Source: Gentiana macrophylla
Taxonomy: Eukaryota; Streptophyta; Magnoliopsida; Gentianales; Gentianaceae
Assembly (NCBI GenBank): GCA_026214975.1
Contig: JAOBSW010001120.1
Coordinates: 55,533-119,532, forward strand
Direction: 5' to 3'
Length of the DNA: 64,000 bases
A model generated the notes under the pieces. It had not been told where the DNA came from. It worked only from the letters and a program-made list of their open reading frames with translations, and made no database searches. How positions within the stretch are numbered: position 1 is the first letter of the stretch; each line of letters opens with the position of its first letter. Below, piece by piece: positions 57,519 through 64,000 of this stretch. A program made the translations under genes and the position numbers.

Positions 57519-59076
57519 TGTTCGGTAAAAACACGTTTTAATATTTATACTACCGACACACCCCAAGTATAAGGATCTGTAGTAAAGGATGTTATCGGGT
57601 CGTCCTAAGGGAATGGAATGTTTATCGAATTCAAGTACAAATCTATATCGATTATGTCACAATTATTAACTAAACTAAGACTGAAAACAAAAACGAACAG
57701 AAAACAGACAAGTTGGACGAGCGTTCAATTTAATGAACGAATGTCTGGAAACGAAATCTACTGGACGAGCGTCTGTTATTGCGGACGAGCGTCTGACTAT
57801 GAATTGAAGTAGAAAAGTGCAGGAAAACAACAGGAAATTAGGGTTTATAAAACTAGAACTTAAACTAAACTTAATCTAAACGATTTGATTCAAACAAGTA
57901 AAGGGAAACACAGCGAGGCAACGAATCCACCCATCAACAAACAATCCAACTAGACGGTGATTAAAAAGACATAATTTTTAGTAGTGATTTTTCACGAATT
58001 CAATTAAATTTCTTCAACCAAATTCTAGGGTTTCGTTTATCTTTTCAAACACACTAAACAGCAATCAAAACGAAATTACGAGATTGTTTCCAAACTCTTA
58101 CTCAACTAATCATGCATAATCTCTTAAAACACAATTAATTGCATTACTTTGAACAAGATAGAACTTAAATAATATACTTTCATATAATCATTCAAGCATA
58201 AAGATAAATAAGTCGTTTCATAGAATCTTAATTCAACAAAACTTAAACAATACAAAACAGATCCAAAGTAATGAAAAACTATGAATTAAACTCACTAAAC
58301 TTAAGCATCGAACTCTCTAGTTGGTTGTGTTGATGATGGGCTTCCTCCGTCGACTCACTGCAAGGTTTCTAGCCAACAATCATATTGGAGAAGATTGTTG
58401 GATTGGAGATCTGCATCTCTGTGTAAAAGTGGTTTTGGGGCGCAGCTTTTTTTGTGTAAATTGCGGCTATGAAAAAGTATGTAATTAGGGTTGGGGCTGC
58501 TGCTGTATTTATAGAGTGCTAAGTCGGTTAGGGTTTAAGTCGGCACCGGACGCTCGTTCGAACAACCAGACGCCCGTCCAGAATGGGACGAGAGCATGAA
58601 CGCGCGTTTGGCTTCATGCGAAGACTCGAATGTAAAATACGATTCGGGCCATTTGCATGGGCGCTTGATTCACTTTACGACGCCTTCGTCCAAGATCAGT
58701 GGACGCCCGTCTGGAATGGACGGTATGAAGACGCTCGTTTGCAATGCTCAGGATCGGATCTCTTCATCTTTATCCATTTTCTTCAAGCCAATTCCAACTC
58801 TATCTTGAATAATTCGACTTGAGCTTCATTTATCCTCTTTAGCACTCGAATTTAAGCCCCTATAAGATAAATAAACATTGAAAAATGTAGTAAAACTCAA
58901 ATAATAATAATTCCGTCAATTAAACACATAAAATCGCCCAAATTACACTTTTAATACTTTTAAACCCATTATTCAAATTCAAGCCTTAAACACATAATTT
59001 TCTCTAAAAATTACTAAAATACGAAAGATATTGTTCCCTAATAATGCGATAAAAACCATAAATTTCACCGAGAACA
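57519..59076 (-). repeat. Solo LTR, Athila-type, minus orientation
   Basis: GATAT flanks it exactly (57514-57518, 59077-59081). On the minus strand it starts TGTTCTCGGTGAAATT and ends TTTTTACCGAACA. A homologous solo LTR lies at 62436-63940 on the other strand. The block ACGACCCGATAACATCCTTTACTAC near its end parallels the terminal blocks of Athila LTRs. No internal sequence is present, so it arose by LTR-LTR recombination. Confidence 0.88.
58502..58740 (-). promoter_or_regulatory. Solo-LTR promoter with GGACG/CGTCC-type dyads
   Basis: On the minus strand CTCTATAAATACAGC (58502-58516) is the TATA box. Upstream on that strand are dyads at 58548-58559, 58568-58579, 58701-58712 and 58729-58740 of the type GGACGSNCGTCY. 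Three more (57715-57726, 57763-57774, 57783-57794) lie downstream near the LTR end. Confidence 0.6.
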
Positions 59077-59439
59077 GATATCTAAGGTGAATCTGAACCG
59101 TTTTCAGATCAAAGTAGAGTTTTGGAATCGTCGTGAGAAGGATATCGTTTTGATAGCAAGCTTTTGGAGGTGCTGCAGTCTTTTCGAGATCTTTGGATTT
59201 GGATTTGCTTGCAAACACGTAAGAGACTCTTCCTATGATTTTGATTATGGTTTATAAGGTTTAGATCAATGTTTTAAGGCGTTTAGATGCTAGAAATCGT
59301 GTCTTTTCGTTGATTAAGGATCATAGATGTTATGGTTTGATAAAGATATGTTTTTCTGAGTTTATTCGATGCTAATTGTGTGGAAAACGGATTTAGAAAT
59401 CGTTTTGTGGCTGAAAATCGAGTTTAGGGTTTAGGAACC

Positions 59440-59622
59440 GAATGCGCACGCATTCTTGTTACAGGATGTTCTGGTTTTGGTTTCAGCAGGTCGAATGCGC
59501 ACGCATTCAATGAAATGCGCACGTATTCATGGTTCAGGTTGTAGAAGTCTTTTGGTTGCAGGTGCAATGCGCATGCATTGTTGATTTAGGTTGTTCACTG
59601 CTCGTGCAATGCGCACGCATTG
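59440..59622 (+). promoter_or_regulatory. Five AATGCG-CA-CGCATT dyads in LTR A
   Basis: Copies at 59440-59455, 59493-59508, 59513-59528, 59565-59580 and 59607-59622. The outermost pair is G...C in the first two and C...G in the last two, so both arms changed together. Confidence 0.6.
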
Positions 59623-60779
59623 GACCCAGTTTTGGGAAAAAGTGATGTTTAAGCTATGTGTTGAGTTTTAAACCTTGATTTATGATCTAATACATTGTAT
59701 AAACATGAACAAGCTTGGATTGAGTTTTTGATGCGTTTAGTTCCGTAACCGAATGTACTCTTCAAGGGAGTTGAAGTTCGGGACCGTCGGAAGAGTATGA
59801 TAAGCTTGTGCGTTGATGAGTTAGTATTCATCAATGTCTGTGTAATTGCTAGGCCTTGTCTATGTCTAATGGTCTAGGAAAGAGAGTGGTGTATGTGAGG
59901 GAGATTACTTGAATACACTTAGGTGGCTAGTTAACAATTTAATAAATACATACCTGGCGAGTAAAAGATTAAACATCATGTCATTCTTGGATAGGCACCA
60001 GACAATATCGCGATGTGTGTGCGTTCCTGAAGGTGGATAACTCCGTAGGTTTACAAGACCCTAAGTATGGAGGGACTTCGCTGAACGTGTGCACCCTCGG
60101 GCATTCCCCCGTGGTTATTGATGTGATCCACCAATATGTTGCAAGGTATATCCCTAACCGGATGTGCGTAGTGCCCTTGAGTGCGGTGGTAACATAGATA
60201 AGCTAAGTTAGAAACGTATAGTCATGACATGTTGATGGACATGAAGTGAACCCTAGATTGAGTCGGTCACATAAAGACAACTAAATAACTAAGTATCTTT
60301 TCTTTATAAATCTTAATTCATGTCATAGCTTCTCTCTTTTATTAAGTACGTTGTACTTACCTCAAATGCATGTTTTCTATGTGTTTGGAGTTGAGAAGAC
60401 GAACATGTTGATCCAAGTTACGAGGAGGATTTCGATGACGACGTTTTAGGACGCCTCGTTGGAGCTTTATGTTTTACTTTTCTTTCATGTGATTGTTTAG
60501 ACTATACTTTATTTTGGTCCTTTGAGACTTGTAGTTCTTTTCTTTTCTTTTGATAATTTCCGTACATTTGGATTTCGTACTTTCTTTTGAATGTAATAAA
60601 TGTCACATTTTCATCTTTAGTTGAGTTTCTATTCTGGGATGTTTGAGAAGAAAATTTATACCCGAGTCTCTTGCTTCCGTTTGCTTAACTCGATACGACG
60701 TAGTAGAGGCTTATATATAAAGTGAGATTTTATTTTATTTTATACGTGCCGAACGTTTCTTTTCCGGATAAGGACTCGG

Positions 60780-62185
60780 TGTAATATCCCGACCTTTCGT
60801 AAAAGGGCAGACGTTCTTTTTACGGAACGAAATATTATATTTAAATATTTGTGGATTAAAGTCTTGGTAAAAGAAATATTTTTTTTTGGAAAAATTAGTA
60901 TTTGTGGGGTTTTAATGGAATTAAAAGGGAATGACTTTCTTGCAATAACTCCTTGGAAGTTTATTTTGTAGAATGAACTTCCCTTACTTGGAAGTTTTCA
61001 GAAGTTGAGGAAAAGAAAATCCCACTTTTGTTCACACTTGGCAGAGGAGAGGAGAAAAAGAAACAGAAAAGCAAGGAAGAAGACTTTTTCAAAATTCTCA
61101 CAAGTCTGAATCCGTTTTCAGAATCGATGGAAGATTTGGATTCAGTGTGAAGAAGGCTTTCTTTTGATATCAAGGTCATTAAGTTTGGAATAAGGTTAGT
61201 GTTGCCTCCGTTTTGGATTCATCAAGAGATGATCAAGTTTTGTTGGATCGAAAGGTTGATTTCGTAGTTCCTTTTGTTTAGAAGCTTTGATCACAATTAT
61301 TTCTTGTTCAATTGGTTGATCAAATAGGTTTCTTGGAGAAGTCTTAGAAGTGCTGCAGATGTTCTTGATGTTTTGCTTTGGTTTTGCTTGCTAAAAGGTA
61401 AGAGGCTCTTCCTAATGTTTAATTAAGGTTTTATGATGGTAGGGTTGAGTTTTGACATGTTTTGATGTTAGAAATTGTGCTTAAATGTTGTAATTAACGT
61501 GTGAAGTGCTATGGTATGATATGGTATTGTTTTGCTGCTGTTTTACTACGTAAATTGTTGTTAAATTGATTGGAAAAGGGTTAGAGATGGTGCAGAATCG
61601 AAAAATGCAGAAAAGTGCTCCCAGGTGTCATAGGCCGTGGCCTATGATTTACAGGCCGTGGCCTATGGCCCAGAAATGTTGTTTTGACCGTTTTTGTGTA
61701 TTATCGAGTGTAGTAAGTTGGGATTGGTTCCAAACCTTATATTAATGATATAGATAAGTTAAATGAACACGAACAAGCATGATTAAGCTTCTGATGCGTT
61801 TAGTTCCGGCACTAGATGTACTCTTCCATAGAGTTGAAGTTCGGGACCATCGGAAGGGTATGAATGGCTTATGCTTTGAGGAATTATCATTCATCACTGT
61901 TTGTGTATGTGCTAGGCCTTGTCCGTGTCTAGGGTCTAAGTAAGAGAGTAGGTTGTGGGGGAGCTTATTTGAAAATACTTAGGTGGCTAGTTAACAACAT
62001 AATAACAAACATACTTGTGTAGTAAAAAGATTAAACATCAATCCATTCTTGGTAAGGCACAAGTCTATATCGCGATGTGTGGGCGTTCAGATAAAGTGGA
62101 TAACTTCGTAAGTCTTTGGAACCTATGTACGGAGGAACACCACCCCGTAAGTCCGAGACCCTACGTACGGAGGTGTTCGAAATGT
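60780..62185 (+). repeat. Chromovirus-like LTR B, 3' truncated
   Basis: Starts TGTAATATCCCGACCTTTCG. The blocks GTTTAGTTCCGGCACTAGATG, GAAGTTCGGGACCATCGG, CTTAGGTGGCTAGTTAAC and TATCGCGATGTGTG match LTR A in the same order. It lacks the final 600 bases present in LTR A and stops near the CGTACGGAGGTG repeat (62100-62180). Confidence 0.7.
61629..61667 (+). promoter_or_regulatory. Two CATAGGCC-GT-GGCCTATG dyads in LTR B
   Basis: CATAGGCCGTGGCCTATG at 61629-61646 is a perfect inverted repeat with a 2-base spacer. A second copy at 61651-61667 has lost part of its left arm. They occupy the LTR position that holds the AATGCG dyads in LTR A. Confidence 0.6.
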
Positions 62186-62189
62186 GTCC

Positions 62190-62430
62190 TTAACCCAATC
62201 GGGTTGGACAGGATCCGACCGGGTCGGGTCATTTACGCTATTTAGTTCATGTAATAACTTTATTATGATTAATAAAAGCACTTATGTTATTATATATTGT
62301 TTATTTTCATATTATTTGTTGTACATATATAGTAACGTCCCTAGTATCAAACCGTGATAGAGAAACCATGATAGTGATTATGGTTGATGAGATCTCTAAT
62401 CACTATAACAAGTTTGGTACTTAAATGTCT
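62190..62430. other. No recognised feature
   Basis: Begins with a GC-richer ACCCAATCGGGTTGG and GACCGGGTCGGGTC, then AT-rich. It continues after the solo LTR at 63946-64000 (CATATGTACTATC) and may be an LTR of another family. Confidence 0.35.
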
Positions 62431-62435
62431 CTAGT

Positions 62436-63940
62436 TGTTAACGGTGATTTTTAAGATATATATGATATTATTTCGTAACAATTTCCTTCGTGTTTTATTA
62501 CTTTTTATAGAAAATTAAGTGTTTAAATGAATTATTGAAAGAATGCGTAAGGAAATCATTAAAGTGCAAAATCGAGCTAATTACGTGGTTTTATTGGTGT
62601 TTTCTATCTAGATATATGGTTCTACATTTTGCGCGTTTCTATTACCTTGTAGGTACATTTACATGGCAAGGGATGAGCTAAAAAGATATTAAATTGAAGG
62701 TTAAATAGAGGGAGGAAGATGCATATTGAAGTTGGAATGAAGATTCACAAGTTGGACGTGCGTTTGATGCTCCGTCAGCCTGGACAGGCGTCCAAGGAAG
62801 TAAACGGGCGTCCACTGGAGCCTTTGGATTCAGGATGTTCAGATTTTCTGTGGACGAGCGTTCAAAATTATATAGGACGGGCGTCTGATCCAGCTCGGCC
62901 CGACTCGAAGTTTTTATGCATGACTGAACTGGCGTCCAGCATCCTTGGACGGGCGTCCAGCCGCCGCCATTGCCTAAACCGACCTAGAAATCTATAAATA
63001 CACGCGTTTTTCTGAACCCTAATACAACACAATTCGATCCCTGGCCGCCCCAGGCCCCTTGGGGGCGCCCTAGCTGCGTTTTCCCACCATCATAAACATC
63101 TTTTTATCTTCTTTTTATTTATATTATCTGCATATCAACGATGAATAGAGGCTAAGCAATTTGAACAAGCCTTGTGAAGCCGATCGTGCAGCGTTTTGAT
63201 TTCGAATCTTGGATTGTTTTGTGAGTTTTTATTTAAAGTTTGTATCTTTATTATGTGCTTTATTGATTATGCAATTTATATCGAGAGATGGTTGCTTTGT
63301 GATGTTTAACGTTTGATGAGAATCGTTGTTAGACTTAGATCACCGTAGTAAAGATTAGACTTTTAACCTAAAAATAACGAGAGTTGCTAGGTTAAATTTC
63401 TAGGTTGCTAGATTGAGAAATCTTACACCTTTGTTATGGAAGCGTTAATCTTTAAGATCGAGAGATGAAAGATTAATAGGCGAATTATCTACGAGAGTAG
63501 AAATTCATACCTTTGATAGGTGAACCACATCTTTATTAAATCTTCACTAAACGATCTAGGGTAGAAATTGAGAGTTGCGAGATAGGTGGATCATTGCTTG
63601 TTCCTCGTTAACTTAATTGAAAGAATCATTGTGCCTTGTTCTTCGTTGCTAGCTTAGAATTTTATTTTCGTTTTAGTTTATAGAATAGAATTAGTTATTT
63701 TAGGTTCGTAATCATATTTCCTGGCTTTGGATTGACAACCCTCTGTCCAGTTTATTGTTTCTTCGTTTTCGTTTTTAGTTATTTTTCGTGACAACCTTGA
63801 GAAAAAAATTAAGAACTAGACCAACCTCGATTCCCTGTGAGATCGACCCGGTATTAACCTCTATACTACGATCACTGCACTTGGGGTAAACCGGATTATT
63901 TTTATTACTTGTTTGTTTTGCTTAGATAAAATCCGAGACA
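62436..63940 (+). repeat. Solo LTR, Athila-type, plus orientation
   Basis: CTAGT flanks it exactly (62431-62435, 63941-63945). Starts TGTTAACGGTGATTTT, ends AAAATCCGAGACA; 1505 bp. It carries the Athila-type end block GAGATCGACCCGGTATTAACC with CACTTGGGGTAAACC. Related to 57519-59076 but clearly diverged. Confidence 0.88.
62754..63000 (+). promoter_or_regulatory. Solo-LTR promoter with GGACG/CGTCC dyads
   Basis: TCTATAAATA at 62991-63000 is the TATA box. Upstream dyads are at 62754-62765, 62782-62793, 62802-62813, 62852-62863, 62875-62886 and 62947-62958 (the last a perfect GGACG-GG-CGTCC), and a compressed CTGGCGTCCAG near 62929-62939. Confidence 0.65.
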
Positions 63941-64000
63941 CTAGTCATATGTACTATCAAATGGGACATTGATAGTGTAATCAGACTAGCATGTATTGAA

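Larger units (their letters stand above)
54729..60779 (+). repeat. Chromovirus-like LTR A, interrupted by a Helitron and a solo LTR
   Basis: The start TGTAATATTTCGATTTTCG with CGAAAATGAAATATTAT matches the start of LTR B at 60780 (TGTAATATCCCGACC, GAACGAAATATTAT). After removing the Helitron (54844-57310) and the solo LTR (57519-59076) the sequence aligns with LTR B over the GTTTTCAG block (59101), the GTTTAGTTCCG block (59738) and the TATCGCGATGTGTG block (60007). Net length is about 2.0 kb. It ends at CGGATAAGGACTCGG without the expected CA, directly against LTR B. Confidence 0.7.

Overview
The window is intergenic, repeat-dominated nuclear DNA of a flowering plant, probably a eudicot. It is AT-rich and contains Ty3/gypsy elements of the Athila and Tat lineages, chromovirus-like LTRs, Ty1/copia elements, an L1-type LINE, tRNA-derived SINEs, a Helitron and Stowaway, Tourist, hAT and Mutator-like miniature elements. 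I cannot name the species. No complete host gene is visible; the only host-like coding sequence is a two-exon fragment near 11 kb and one exon-like block near 48 kb.

Layout. 1-2134: 3' end and 3' LTR of an Athila-type element (+), which has cut into a minus-strand L1 LINE (2135-6632). 6638-8269: non-coding LTR element (TRIM/LARD type) ending in two head-to-head LTRs. 8553-9790: Stowaway-like element with an inner inverted repeat. 10870-11349: gene fragment (-). 12096-16663: complete but decayed Ty1/copia element (+) with a GTACA target duplication. 19164-41472: a Tat-lineage Ty3/gypsy element (-) with a GTTAT target duplication, carrying gag-pol, about ten copies of a ~55-bp tandem repeat, and an extra intron-containing gene on the strand opposite to gag-pol. 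That antisense gene is split by a nested Athila element (20914-32290, -) that carries an envelope-position ORF, and the Tat second RNase H is split by a hAT miniature element (36017-37150). 41700-43720: tandem repeats, a copia LTR remnant and a retroposon inserted in it. 44390-45938: gypsy-type LTR with primer-binding site and a Tourist MITE. 48066-53700: several DNA-element remnants, a 5'-truncated copia (-), SINE and MITEs. 54729-62190: two head-to-tail chromovirus-like LTRs, the first containing a Helitron (54844-57310) and a solo LTR (57519-59076). 62436-63940: a second solo LTR of the same family in the other orientation.

Time order can be read from nesting and LTR identity. The Tat LTRs differ at about 12 sites in ~505 bp, whereas the inner Athila LTRs differ at about 8-9 in ~990 bp, so the inner element is younger, as it must be.

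The most interesting unexplained signal is a shared design in the LTR promoters. Several LTR families carry their own short GC-rich inverted-repeat motif (a dyad), repeated two to seven times; in the Athila-type LTRs it lies just upstream of the TATA box. The motif sequence differs completely between families, even between two alignable chromovirus LTRs at the same position, and it recurs upstream of the Athila envelope-position ORF.
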